From: Stentor coeruleus
Taxonomy: Eukaryota > Ciliophora > Heterotrichea > Heterotrichida > Stentoridae
Direction: 5' to 3'
Length of the DNA stretch: 46,228 nt
Assembly (NCBI GenBank): GCA_001970955.1
Contig: MPUH01000555.1
Location: 1-46,228 of the forward strand
Shown here: positions 19,367-29,546 of the stretch, piece by piece
Layout of the letters: every line of letters starts with the position of its first letter
How positions within the stretch are numbered: position 1 is the first letter of the stretch
The notes under the pieces: model-generated
The model's input: only the letters and a program-made list of their open reading frames with translations
The model's database searches: none
What the model was told of the DNA's origin: nothing
Program-made: the position numbers and the translations under genes

Positions 19367-20755
19367 ATGGCAATTAGGTGCTCAGAGTTTAACTGCAAAA
19401 ATACTCCTTCTGATATAATCACTTGTGAAAAAAACTGTTTTATTTTTTGTGACACTCACAGAAGCCAGCACTTAGAAGATTGCTCTAGTATGCATGGCAC
19501 TAGATCACTTTATAAAAAAATATCCCAAAATCTAAAAGATGAAGCCTTAGCTGCAGTCCTAAATGAAGTAAAAGCAGTGCAAAATAAATCAAGCAGCTTA
19601 ATAAGTCAACTCAACTTATACATACAAGAAATAACCAAACTAGGACTTAAATCTTTACGAATCTTAGAGCAATATAAAGATTTCTTATCATTTCTCATCA
19701 ACAGCATAAACTTAAACCAAAGAGTTCCTGTGAATCTTTTATCAGAAAGCGACCAAAACTTAGACATGGATGCTGAAGCAGTTAAGAAAATCGCAAAAAG
19801 CTACTATGAAGAGTCCTGTTCAATNAAGAAAATCGCAAAAAGCTACTATGAAGAGTCCTGTTCAATAGTTGAAGAGTTCTCAAAAAAAATCGACAATTTA
19901 GATTGTTGTCTAAACATAAATAAGATAGAGTTAGTGAGAGAAAATATGAAAACACTTGAAGATGAGCAAAACATAGAAAATAAACTTTTTTATGTAGAAA
20001 CTAAGACACGTTCTCTTATGGAATTTGATCCAGAAAAATTTCAGCTTATTAAAAGTCCTTTTGAAGAATTTGGTGAGCAGCCATCAAACCAAATATTTTG
20101 TTGTTTACCAGGAAATAAAATATTTGTTTATGGAGGCACTGCAAACACTGGATATATAAAAAAAACTCGTATTTTGAATTTGGAAAATTTAAGTTATGAA
20201 GTAGCTGAAGATGGAAGAGCCAGATCTTTAGCCCAAGCTATTTATCATAGAAATAATGTTTATCTTTTTGGTGGAACTGACCCTAAAAGTATGACAAATG
20301 CTGATACTTACAATTTAATAACAAAAACTTGGACCCAATTAGCCGATATACCTCAACCTGCGAATCTAACAACTTCAGTAACATTGCCATATAATACTTT
20401 TTTAATATCAGGAATCACAGGATCTGATCAATGTTTACTAACTTTGTATTCAATTGAAAATAACAGTTATTCATTGCTTGATAATAATACTATAGCTCCT
20501 AAAGGAGCATTATTGATTAGAGATGGTGAAAATGTATACATGTTTGGTATGAATATATACACATCAAAAATTGAAAATTTGCAAGAATGGAAAATTGTAA
20601 ATGAGACTTCTCTTGGTGGATCTTTTTGTAGGCCTATAATGCATGGGAGAAAGGTGTATTTTATTAATACAAATAGAAAACTTTTTGAGTTCAATTTAGA
20701 TACTTTTGCACATAAAATTATAACACCGGAGATAGTTAATAGGCTAGTTAGTTAA
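19367..20755 (+). CDS. Zinc-finger (B-box-like) and kelch-repeat protein, with an assembly insertion
   Basis: The N-terminal ~45 residues are Cys/His-rich (CSEFNCKN, CEKNCFIFCDTHRSQH), with the spacing of a B-box-type zinc finger. A helical/coiled segment follows (about 55-210), then kelch-like repeats with double-glycine strands: IFVYGGTANTGY, VYLFGGTDPKS, TFLISGITGSD. Such proteins usually act as substrate or cytoskeletal adaptors. The frame carries a duplicated 41-nt block plus an N (19784-19866), which adds 14 codons without changing the frame. The true protein is probably 448 aa. No intron is seen. Confidence 0.72.
   Translation: MAIRCSEFNCKNTPSDIITCEKNCFIFCDTHRSQHLEDCSSMHGTRSLYKKISQNLKDEALAAVLNEVKAVQNKSSSLISQLNLYIQEITKLGLKSLRILEQYKDFLSFLINSINLNQRVPVNLLSESDQNLDMDAEAVKKIAKSYYEESCSXKKIAKSYYEESCSIVEEFSKKIDNLDCCLNINKIELVRENMKTLEDEQNIENKLFYVETKTRSLMEFDPEKFQLIKSPFEEFGEQPSNQIFCCLPGNKIFVYGGTANTGYIKKTRILNLENLSYEVAEDGRARSLAQAIYHRNNVYLFGGTDPKSMTNADTYNLITKTWTQLADIPQPANLTTSVTLPYNTFLISGITGSDQCLLTLYSIENNSYSLLDNNTIAPKGALLIRDGENVYMFGMNIYTSKIENLQEWKIVNETSLGGSFCRPIMHGRKVYFINTNRKLFEFNLDTFAHKIITPEIVNRLVS
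19784..19866. other. Assembly join: 41-bp overlap around a single N
   Basis: The block 19784-19824 is repeated exactly at 19826-19866 around an N at 19825. This is what results when two overlapping contig ends are joined without merging. The duplication is most likely artificial. Confidence 0.88.
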
Positions 20756-21586
20756 ATTTAATATTTTACTGATGGGAGGGGTCTTTAAAATTTTATATAA
20801 AAAGTGCATATAATTGGCAATAAAAATTTATGTGCAAATCAGTAAGATTTGTACTAAAAAAATAGCCAATCAAGATGAGTTTATTTAAAGAAATTCTATC
20901 ATTGACTATCTCATATTACAATAACCAAAGTAGATTTTTTAGATGTGGATTAATTTTAAAAATTACATTTAATTAGCTTAACCCTAATAGAAGCTTAAAA
21001 ATTTAAAAAAGCAACAGAGAAATGCATTTCTATTATCATTGAAGATAAGAAATAAAAGTTAAAATTTTAGCAGAAAAATATAAGAGATTTTAAATCGCAA
21101 CATTCTAGAGCTAGAATAGCCAAGAATTTGTTATTTTTCCAATTTTTGATTATTGGTATTTGTTCTTTTATTATAGTATGATGCCCTTAAATAGTTAAAA
21201 TAAGCTAGATAATTACTAAATATTGATAAATTATATCCTATGTTTTACTTCCTATACTCTACCACAAATAATCTAATATTTTATTTTCCTCAATAATTTA
21301 TTCAAATCTTACATCATAAAAGTCTTCTCAGCTCATCCTTTTTATAAATGACAAATTATTATCTAATATTAAAAAACTATTCATAGCTATCTCTAATTTA
21401 AAAGTTTCTAATATTTAAAATACAATAATTTTTTCTTCAAATAAAATCATTCTAATATCACCACAACTATAAGCCTTAAACCCTCTATCTTCAACCTAAT
21501 AAATATTCCAGTTCCTATTTACCCTAAATCGCACACCTTACCTTTTTTTCTAACTATTCTATTCTTCAAAACACAAATTTATAAAA
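20756..21586. other. AT-rich intergenic region between convergent genes
   Basis: This ~830-bp region lies between the ends of the kelch gene and the basic orphan gene. I see no ORF with coding character, RNA gene or repeat. Confidence 0.4.
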
Positions 21587-22150
21587 TTAATCATCAGGTA
21601 TATTAGCAATCAGTACACTCCTAAAACTCTGCATAGTTGAAATTCTTGAGTTCTGTTTCTTATATTTCTTCTTCAGCGAAAGTGATGTATTCATTCTATT
21701 TTCTTGTCTGTCCCAATCCTTCCTGCTTCTCAAAAGGCAAATCCTTGACTCGTTTTTTTCAAACATTTTAACCTTCAATTTAAACTCTGAATTTTCATCC
21801 AAATCTTGTATATTCGGCTCAAATTTCACCCTATGCTCTGTAAATGATCTGACTAAACTATATTCTTGCTTTTCAAACTTTTTTATTTTTTCTTTAAAAT
21901 TTCGACTATGTTTCCAAGTTTTTGCCCCTTTATATCTTTTTATTTTAACTTTACGATTAGGAAAAGAGTCTGAGTCTTCATATTGATCTGATAATGAGGA
22001 CGGGTAAGGCACACTATCTTCAGAATCGTTCTTGGAGTTTTCGAAATGGCGAAATTCGTTTTTTTCGTTCTTCTTACGTGCTAATTTAAAGCTAAAACTT
22101 AGATGAGGCTCGTTTTCCTCTATGAGGAATCTCACATGTTTTTGTCCCAT
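21587..22150 (-). CDS. Basic, probably disordered protein of unknown function
   Basis: This 187-aa protein is rich in Lys, Arg, Glu and Ser with almost no hydrophobic stretches, so it is probably largely disordered. It starts MGQKHVRFLIEENEP. Gly at position 2 could allow N-myristoylation, though Gln-Lys-His next to it is not a strong context. The middle has an acidic Ser/Asp patch (DSEDSVPYPSSLSDQYEDSD) followed by a strongly basic region. No family is recognised. The reading frame, clear ATG and codon composition unlike the flanks support a real gene. Confidence 0.5.
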   Translation of the reverse strand: MGQKHVRFLIEENEPHLSFSFKLARKKNEKNEFRHFENSKNDSEDSVPYPSSLSDQYEDSDSFPNRKVKIKRYKGAKTWKHSRNFKEKIKKFEKQEYSLVRSFTEHRVKFEPNIQDLDENSEFKLKVKMFEKNESRICLLRSRKDWDRQENRMNTSLSLKKKYKKQNSRISTMQSFRSVLIANIPDD

Positions 22151-22965
22151 ATGGTATTATTAATATTAAAGAAGCTAAGATATTTGAGAATGAGATGTGG
22201 GATTATGGCAAATAATATTTGGAATGATGAGGATTTATGATTTTTATTAGGATTACTAGGATATAGAAATTTAGTGAATAGGGCATTTTCTGATATAATA
22301 TTTTGGATATAGTTTGAGTTGTTCATTTTTTATGTGGGTTACAGGAATGATTTTTTGTTGCTAGGATTAGAGAACGATATGTGGAATTTATAATTTTTTT
22401 GTTAGAATCGTTAATGTAAAGAGGTTTAAAAATTTAAAGTTTATTTTAAATGATAAAAAATTATGTAGTTATTTTATGTTTAGCATAATACTTTTTTTTG
22501 TTAGAATATTATAAAAGCAAAAAAAAATCGAAAGTATATTAGAGAGATATTTATGTTTTAGTGATAAAAATATTTGTATGATGAAATAAGGTTATTTTAT
22601 TTAATTAGGCTTTGAGAAACTGAATACTCTAGCTTCTGTCTAAAATTCTAAAGTTGCTTTTAATTTATTTTCAGATATTATTGAATAACTATATGAAACT
22701 TTAAAAGCACTTTAGATTAAAATGAAAAATTATATTCAATTGATTATCATTTAGATATTTGAAAATAAAAAAAATGCATTAATTTAGTCTATCAATTTTA
22801 TAATACCCTCACATTATCGCTACAAAACTTAAAAAATTGCCAAATATACAGCATCTTAAAAATCTCAAAATCTAAATTACAAATAACTAGACTTTCCTAT
22901 TACATATTTCTACCAATCTTTAAACTAACCAAAAACCCTTATCACAAAGCCTAAGCCTCAATAAA
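22151..22965. other. AT-rich intergenic region between divergent genes
   Basis: This 0.8-kb gap should contain the promoters of the basic orphan and the SDR gene. No gene is supported. The last ~150 bp before the SDR gene are G-poor, as in other upstream regions of this window. Confidence 0.35.
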
Positions 22966-23064
22966 ATTTACATAAATGGAAAGCCAAGAAGACACTCTAA
23001 AAACGCCTAATTATNATTTACATAAATGGAAAGCCAAGAAGACACTCTAAAAACGCCTAATTAT
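22966..23064. other. Assembly join: 49-bp overlap around a single N at the SDR start
   Basis: The block 22966-23014 is repeated exactly at 23016-23064 around an N at 23015. Each copy contains the ATG and first codons of the SDR gene, so the first copy is a false partial start. Confidence 0.9.
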
Positions 23065-24198
23065 TTTGCCAAAAAACGCGTACTAATAATTGGAGCTGCA
23101 GGAGCAGTAGGTAAAGCTTGTGCAATATGGCTTCTCAACCAAGGGGCAAAAGTAGCAATGGTCTCTCGAAAAATGCATGAAATCCAATCAATAGGTTCCC
23201 AATTCCCATCTCAAGCAATATGCATAAAATGCGACCTAGTCTCAGACGAAGAGCAATTCGACATGGTAAATGGAGTCTTAGAAGCTTTTGGTGGACTTGA
23301 TATCCTCATCAACTGTGCTGGAGTTATATTTGAAAACGACTTAGAAAGTACATATCCTCAAGATCATGATTATATAACAGATATAAATCTAAGATCATTC
23401 TTCCATATAAGCCAACTCTGCTCTGTAGCTCTATATAAATGCCGTGGTTGTATAGTCAATTTAACAAGCTGTAGTTCTCCACAACAAGGAATGATCTCAT
23501 ACTGTATGAGCAAAGCTGGCTTAGATATGCTTACAAAATGCTTATCTTTAGAATTAGCCCCTGTAAGAGTTAATGCTGTAGCTCCAGGGTTTTTGGCTGA
23601 TGGGTTTCTTAAATCATCACAGATGAGTAAAAGTGAAGTTGATAAGGCTAAGAAAAGATTGAGAGAAAAAAATCCACTTAAAAGACTTGGCAGAATTGAT
23701 GAAATTGTCAAAGCTATAATTTTCTTATGCTCACCTAAAGCTAGGATAATCACAGGTAAGATACTTCAGGTTGATGGCGGATTACATATTACAAGTAGTT
23801 CTTTTGTTAATTGGAACTCATGTACGAAGATGAATTCTAAGTTTTTCCCTTCAGGACTAAAACCTGTTAATAGGTTTGCAACATGGTTTAATCATGAGAT
23901 ATCACCAGTGATTCCTGAAGGGAAAAAGCCAGAGAATTGGATTGAACTTATGATAAGACACTCGAATTGGTTTACTAATTTGGCAGATGCTCATGTTAAG
24001 GTTTATGAGGATTACCAGAAACTAGAAACTGAAGGGGATTATTTGGGTATGATTGAGAATCTTAAAAGTCAAGATGTGGAGCTGGATTTTTCATACAACC
24101 CTATTCCTGGAAGAGTATCTGTAAATGGAGCTAGCCTAACTGACCGTTTTGGTAAGGCAAGCCCAATAAGAGGTCTAGATGAAAGTTCTAGTCCATGA
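23026..24198 (+). CDS. Short-chain dehydrogenase/reductase with extra C-terminal domain
   Basis: This 390-aa protein carries a classical SDR core: the nucleotide-binding GAAGAVGKA (about 23-31), the DL pair at 70-71, NCAG (96-99), the catalytic Ser near 148 in NLTSCSS, and YCMSK with Tyr159 and Lys163, then VRVNAVAPGFL and the end strand GKILQVDGGLH. An Arg pair after strand 2 (VSRKM) suggests NADP(H). Classical SDRs end near 250-260 aa; here about 125 more residues follow (from NSCTKMNSKF), with FATWFNHEISPVIPEG and helical segments. I do not recognise this tail, and it may be a lineage-specific addition. TGA is the stop. The SEH1-like gene starts 19 bp later on the same strand. Confidence 0.88.
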   Translation: MESQEDTLKTPNYFAKKRVLIIGAAGAVGKACAIWLLNQGAKVAMVSRKMHEIQSIGSQFPSQAICIKCDLVSDEEQFDMVNGVLEAFGGLDILINCAGVIFENDLESTYPQDHDYITDINLRSFFHISQLCSVALYKCRGCIVNLTSCSSPQQGMISYCMSKAGLDMLTKCLSLELAPVRVNAVAPGFLADGFLKSSQMSKSEVDKAKKRLREKNPLKRLGRIDEIVKAIIFLCSPKARIITGKILQVDGGLHITSSSFVNWNSCTKMNSKFFPSGLKPVNRFATWFNHEISPVIPEGKKPENWIELMIRHSNWFTNLADAHVKVYEDYQKLETEGDYLGMIENLKSQDVELDFSYNPIPGRVSVNGASLTDRFGKASPIRGLDESSSP

Positions 24199-24217
24199 GT
24201 CATTTAATAGTATAAAT

Positions 24218-25201
24218 ATGGTGAGTGTTTTACAGCGGGAAGATCTTGACGAAAGTCACTGTTTCTGCCTTTCATACAACTTTTTCGGCAACCGTTTAGC
24301 AATGTGTTTTGCTGACTGTAGCATCCAAGTTTGGGAAAGCAACAACAACAAATGGTCTCCGTCTTACAAGTGGCATAGTAATCATGCTGGGGCTATCTAC
24401 AAAGTACGATGGGCTAACCCTGAGTTTGGTTCAATCCTTGCAACTTGTTCATTTGATAAAACTGTGAATATATTTGAAGAAAATCCTTTAGAAAAGACTT
24501 GGAAAAGAATTTCACAAATCATCGACAGCCATGAGCCTATAGTAGATATTCAATTCGCCCCAGTGCATTTACGTTTACAACTAGCTGTATGTTCAATAAA
24601 TGGAGAAATCCGTGTTTATGAACCGACAAATCCTGTGAATTTGAAAAGTTGGAATAATATCAATAGTTTCACAGCATCAAAATATGGGTCTAATACCCTC
24701 GCTTGGAATCCTAGTAGTTTGCATCCGATAATGCTTCTTATTGGTAACAATGATTTAATAAAGGCACAAGAAAAGTTTATATTACAAAATATAGCCTCAG
24801 GAAGTGGTAAAGCTGAGAAATCAGCTGAAATTCCAGTCGAAACTTTACAGTTGTGGGTGCTTTCTGATGATGGAAAAATGTGGGATAAGGCTTATGTACC
24901 TGAGAATGGGCATGAAAAAAGTGTTATTGATATAAGCTGGGCACAACTTATGGGAAGAAATAGACATGTTGTAGCTACAGCTGATTGTGAAGGGTATGTA
25001 ATTGTTTGGAGAATTGATGCTAGAGGGAATATGGAAATTGAAGAAGGGTTTAGAGCTCATTCTACTATTGTGTATAGTATTGGATGGGATCTTATGGGAA
25101 CTACACTTTCTACGACTGGAGGAGATGATAACTCGCTTAAGGTATGGAAAAAGAACTTGAATGGTAAATGGTCTGTTATGCAAGAGATAAAAAATAAGTA
25201 A
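24218..25201 (+). CDS. SEH1: SEH1-like WD40 protein (nuclear pore / SEA complex)
   Basis: This six-bladed WD40 protein (about 327 aa) closely follows Seh1/Sec13-family order. FGNRLAMCFADCSIQVWE is blade 1, HAGAIYKVRWANPEFGSILA with CSFDKTVNIFEE is blade 2, IVDIQFAPVHLRLQLAVCS is blade 3, and NTLAWNPSSLHP is the Seh1-type blade 4. The end is IVYSIGWDLMGTTLSTTGGD with LKVWKKNLNGKW. Seh1 belongs to the Y-complex of the nuclear pore and to the GATOR2/SEA complex. The frame opens at 24179, inside the SDR gene, so I use the ATG at 24218. Directly after this ATG lies GTGAGTGTTTTACAG, a stop-free 15-nt GT...AG segment that could be an in-frame intron. Confidence 0.8.
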   Translation: MVSVLQREDLDESHCFCLSYNFFGNRLAMCFADCSIQVWESNNNKWSPSYKWHSNHAGAIYKVRWANPEFGSILATCSFDKTVNIFEENPLEKTWKRISQIIDSHEPIVDIQFAPVHLRLQLAVCSINGEIRVYEPTNPVNLKSWNNINSFTASKYGSNTLAWNPSSLHPIMLLIGNNDLIKAQEKFILQNIASGSGKAEKSAEIPVETLQLWVLSDDGKMWDKAYVPENGHEKSVIDISWAQLMGRNRHVVATADCEGYVIVWRIDARGNMEIEEGFRAHSTIVYSIGWDLMGTTLSTTGGDDNSLKVWKKNLNGKWSVMQEIKNK

Positions 25202-25426
25202 GATATAATGAGAGAATTATGATGTAAATGAGTTTTCTAGAAAAATCTATATTTTTAAAGGGTCTAGTTGATGTCCACGTCAGTATAATTTTTTTTATTA
25301 CACAATTTAGTAATTCTATAACATAAAAATTATTGGTTTCTTTATATGATTCTTTTTAATAATCTTTCAATATTTTAGCATAAAATCATTTGCTTTTACA
25401 AGAAGAATGACAATTCTATAATAAAA

Positions 25427-26785
25427 ATGTTAGGGAGCAATCTCTACTTAGCTTTAAGCATTTTCTCAGCGGGTTTCGCTGTACTAAACACTTATCTGAA
25501 TCAAGAAGAATTCTATGCAACCATAGTCTACATAGCTAAATCAAAAGCAATCCTCTTAATCTTATTCAATTTTCTGATAGCCATAAGCATTGTCTTATTC
25601 AAACTTATAACCCACCTATTTTTCTCAACACTCAAAGAAGCTGAAGTTCAGAACATGGAAAGTCAAGCAATGCATCATGGGTTCAATTTAGTTATCGTCT
25701 TATACATGTTGCATTTAGATTTTGATTGGCATATTGCTTTTCATATAGCCGGAAACATAGCAGTCTATGCTTTACACACTCTAGGTAGCAAACGTGTAGA
25801 ATATGTAATTCCTATATAGCTTTTTACTGAAAATTATCCTAATCTTGACTATTTACGAGCTTTTTTGTTCCATATTTTTCTTATTGTTGCTGATATCAAC
25901 CTTATGGCTTTAGAAAGTAGTGATTCATATGAGTCTTTATATATACTTCTCAAATATGAGTATATTCTTATGGCTTGTTTTGCTGCTAAATCTTTATGTG
26001 TTTTTTTACTTCAGATGTTTGAGAAATCATGCAGGCATGGAGGATGGGAAAACAAATCTGCAATTCTTAGTGCTGTTGAGTTTCTATATAATTTAAGCAC
26101 TTTGACTGTTATTGTTGTTGAGTTCATGATTTTATCTAAAAGAAGTGCTTTAGGGATTTATTTTATAGATAAAAGCATGAGAGCTGTAATGAACATGTGG
26201 AAGTACCTTTCTGGATATCTAGAATCAAGAAAACTCCTATCAAAAGTTAACCATTTCCCTGATGCGACTGTTGAGGAAATCCATAAAGCTAATGATAAAT
26301 GCATATTTTGTTTAGACAATCTTACAGCCGCTAAGAAAATAAATTGTGGGCATTTGTTTCATTATAAATGCTTAAGAAGTTACTTTGAAAACTCTAGTAG
26401 TCCTAAATGCCCAACATGTAGAGCTGATATTGATGAGAAAGTTATTAATCATCATGTAAGACATGAAACAATATCACAAAATGTAGCTAGTTCATTTCTT
26501 TTACAAGATCTTCCGAATCATGTTGCTTCATTAGGCAATCCTCTTGATATTGGGGCTACTGCTTGGGGATTACCTAAAGCGGTTGTTGGACATAAGATAT
26601 CAAGACATAATGAAAAAATGCGTCATGCGGTTGAGAATATGAATGAATTTATTGTTAGATTTTATAGACACCCACCAGATATGATGGAATTGCCACAGGA
26701 AGAAGGTGGTAGGGATGAGGAATATAAGAAAATCAAGGAAAATTTCCTCAAGATGCTTGAGACGAAAAACCAGAGGAATAGTTAA
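25427..26785 (+). CDS. SYVN1: HRD1/synoviolin-type ER E3 ubiquitin ligase (one 15-nt intron)
   Basis: Exons 25427-25804 and 25820-26785 give 447 aa. The first ~230 residues form several membrane helices. The cytosolic part begins with FPDATVEEIHKANDKC, a hallmark of HRD1, followed by a RING-H2 finger with ligands C-x2-C-x11-C-x-H-x2-H-x2-C-x13-C-x2-C (CIFC ... CGHLFHYKC ... CPTC). HRD1 ubiquitinates misfolded ER proteins for retrotranslocation in ERAD. The first-exon motifs (NQEEFYATIVYIAKSKA, LKEAEVQNMESQAMHH) align with HRD1's TM2-TM3 loop. The ~130-residue tail is short and lacks the long proline-rich region of animal HRD1. Without splicing the frame ends at VEYVIPI. Confidence 0.9.
25805..25819 (+). 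other. 15-nt intron (GTAATTCCTATATAG)
   Basis: Removal joins KRVEY to LFTENYPNLDYLRAFLFH and the second open segment in frame (phase 0). The intron's own TAG would be an in-frame stop if retained. Confidence 0.88.
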
Positions 26786-26880
26786 AAATGAATTTTTAGA
26801 TATTGGTTTACTTATAAGTTTTAGGTTTAAAGTGCACTTTTTCATTATCTATTTTTCCTTATCCTCTTTAATTTAATTAA

Positions 26881-28554
26881 CTAATTAGATTTTAGCGAAG
26901 GTTTAAAGGTGCACTCCTTCGTCATCTCTTTTTCCTTATCCTCTTTAATCTTCTGCATCCTCATCTCAGTCATCTTATTAGAAGCAGTAAGCCTCTCATA
27001 CATATCAGCAGGCATGCTACTTCTTTTTTTCTCCGCAAGAATTACTGAAGTTTGGCTTATATAAGGTTTTCTCTCAGGTTCTTCAGTTTCTTGCTTAGTT
27101 TCTTTTTTCAATAAAGCTGCTCTTTGAGCTACATTTAATCCTTTACACAAAACATCCATTCTATTAGCAAACTGGGCAAAATCTAAAGTTTCCTCAGATG
27201 ACTGTAGCTCTTCAAAGAATGGGGTTAGTATTTCTAATGCTTTTATATCAATCTGATCAATTCTTATAGCATTAGCTGAAATATACCCATCACCATCAGA
27301 ATCTAAAGTTTTAAAAAGACGTTCATATTGTCTTTGACGGAAATCGTGAAATATTTTATCACTTTCAGGTAAACTTTTTTTAGTTGATGAGGCTGCTTCA
27401 GCTTGTTTTAATTGTTCGATTTGTAAATCTTCTAATTCTTTTTTCTTTGCATCGTTTCTTGAATATAAAATATTCCACACTGTTGTTTGTGTGGTTCTTT
27501 TTTCTCCTGTGTTGTTGATCATTGGTTTGAATAGTTTTTGTCCTGTTGTTTCATCGATGTCTTTTTCTTCCTGATCTTTTCTTATCCTTTCAAGCTCTTC
27601 TTCAAAGATTTTTTTTGTAGAGTCCAACCTATCAAAAACTTCTTCTTTAGACTCATTCACACCTTTTTTCTTAGTCAAATTGACATTAGGCTTGAAAGTG
27701 TACTGCTTTTGCTCCTCTTCAATCCTTTTCATCTGTTTTTCTTTAAGTTTCTCAGCGTTTTCATAAAGCTGTTCATAAGTTTTTTTACTTCCATCTTTTT
27801 TCTTAGACTTTGTATTTATAGCAGGCGTAAATTTACACTCTTTCATCTCATCTTCTTGCTGAGCCTGTCTAAGTTTTTCTAAATGGTTTTGATAATCTTT
27901 ACCTTTTTTCCATAAATTTTCTTCAGGTTTATCTAAGTTTCTAGGGGAAATCACACTGCTGTTTTTATTGATATTTGGGCTAAAAGTTAGCTCAGGAAGC
28001 TCGGAGTCTACTTTTGCTTGTTGCCTTAGTTCAGCTGTTTTTTTGATCTCATCTTTTTTCTTTAGACCTTTTACGTATAAATATTCGCCATAGTTGAAAT
28101 TTCCTGAACTTTTACTTTTGCTCATTTGTGAAGATTGCATTGAAGCTGAGGTGTTGTTTTTTTTGAGTTGTTGATAGATTCTGTCGTAGACTGTACCTTT
28201 TTTAGGTTTTTTTGGACCTTTGTCTTTATGGTCGTTTAAGTGTTGGGATGGGCTCATTGAGTTTGAACCCATCCAGTCTAGTGAACCAACTTCACCAACT
28301 TCTTTTTTGCGGATTATTTCCTTGTTTTCTTGGATGAGGCTGATGAGAGATTGCATTAGAGAATTATCGAGGTTATGCTTTTCTGCAAATACTCTTGCAA
28401 GCTCGGATGGGTCGTCATTTTCGTGAATGGCAATGGCATCTTGTCGACCATCACCTATTTCTACAGTCATTACTAGTAGTTCTCTATTACCCTGATGGCC
28501 TTCGTCTACATGTTTTCCATCGTTTCTTGGTGATTCAAAATCTGCTTGATCCAT
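26881..28554 (-). CDS. EF-hand protein with repeated FxPxIN motifs
   Basis: This 557-aa, highly charged protein holds four or five copies of a motif ending in F-x-P-x-(I/V/L)-(N/K): LTFSPNINKNS, CKFTPAINTKS, YTFKPNVNLTK, LFKPMINNTGE, CTFKPSLKSN. The first four are followed by a helical Tyr/Leu + Lys/Glu segment of about 35-50 residues. Near residue 420 is a canonical EF-hand loop, DSDGDGYISANAI, with Asp/Asp/Asp/Tyr/Ser at ligand positions, so it probably binds Ca2+. A partner hand is not obvious. Similar FxPxIN repeats are familiar from long protist cytoskeletal or ciliary proteins; the function is not known to me. It is intronless, and the start is the first ATG. Confidence 0.6.
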   Translation of the reverse strand: MDQADFESPRNDGKHVDEGHQGNRELLVMTVEIGDGRQDAIAIHENDDPSELARVFAEKHNLDNSLMQSLISLIQENKEIIRKKEVGEVGSLDWMGSNSMSPSQHLNDHKDKGPKKPKKGTVYDRIYQQLKKNNTSASMQSSQMSKSKSSGNFNYGEYLYVKGLKKKDEIKKTAELRQQAKVDSELPELTFSPNINKNSSVISPRNLDKPEENLWKKGKDYQNHLEKLRQAQQEDEMKECKFTPAINTKSKKKDGSKKTYEQLYENAEKLKEKQMKRIEEEQKQYTFKPNVNLTKKKGVNESKEEVFDRLDSTKKIFEEELERIRKDQEEKDIDETTGQKLFKPMINNTGEKRTTQTTVWNILYSRNDAKKKELEDLQIEQLKQAEAASSTKKSLPESDKIFHDFRQRQYERLFKTLDSDGDGYISANAIRIDQIDIKALEILTPFFEELQSSEETLDFAQFANRMDVLCKGLNVAQRAALLKKETKQETEEPERKPYISQTSVILAEKKRSSMPADMYERLTASNKMTEMRMQKIKEDKEKEMTKECTFKPSLKSN

Positions 28555-29546
28555 ATTATGGCTAGAATTTAAAGATAATAAGCTAAAAATTTAAATTTTC
28601 ATAACTAGTTTTGCTAGAAACTAACCGGAGAAATGATTAAGGCTAAAAGTTGAAGCTTTAAACTTTAAGAAAAGTAAGGAAAATACTTTGGTTATAGTTT
28701 TAAAAAGAGTGTGTGTATTGAAATATAAAAAGTTAGTTGGCTATGTGAAACCAACAAAAAATTGATATTTTTGAGAAGCTGATTTTATTTTATTTTATTA
28801 TAGAGACATGAAAAGATCTAGTGATATAGAAAAGTCATTAGAATGATAAAAAACTGAACAGAAATTATATAGGAAATATAAAATCGATAGGAAAAATACC
28901 TTAAGCTATAGTAAATGAGAATAAAAGAGTGTGGCTTTGATAAGGAAGACTGCTTAAGTTTGTATCTTTTGACAAGCAGTTTGTTATTGATTTTAGAAGA
29001 AGTTATGAAAAAAATATTGTTTTTAGTTGTATTATTAGTGTGCATAGGGTTTTTTTTGCATATAAAGTTATTTTAAGTTTAAATCATTATAAGAGATGTT
29101 TTCAAGTAGTTTTTAGTATATCATAAAATTTCATGATAAAAAAGATTTTATACTTTTGGTTTCATTATGCATTTAATTATCGTATTATTTTTGTATACTT
29201 ATTTTATTGTAATTATTATATCAAAACGGTACAAAAACTATAGTCTTGAAAAAAAAAATGCAAACTATGATTAAATAACGCCTATTAATTAACTTAAGTA
29301 TATACTTAGTTATTCCCATCCCAAGCCCATGAATCTCATTAAAATCTATATATAAAATTAGCAAATACTGTAACTAATATCATCCTTAATCCCCTGCTTT
29401 ATTTTATAACATTTAAACACCCAAGCATCTTTTTGTTATTTTTTTATATTTAATAGTTTCCTCAAGTCAATTTAACAACTCTTCAAAGCCTAGCCTAACC
29501 ATTACTCTTTTTAAAAATCAAAAACTAATCTCTTAATTAAAATATA
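28555..29546. other. AT-rich region between divergent genes
   Basis: About 1 kb separates the EF-hand/FxPxIN gene from the DENN gene. I see no coding gene, RNA gene or repeat. The ~250 bp before the DENN ATG are markedly G-poor. Confidence 0.35.

Noticed and set aside
28818-29045. 75-codon minus-strand frame between the EF-hand and DENN genes
   Set aside because: Composition equals the non-coding background; no support.
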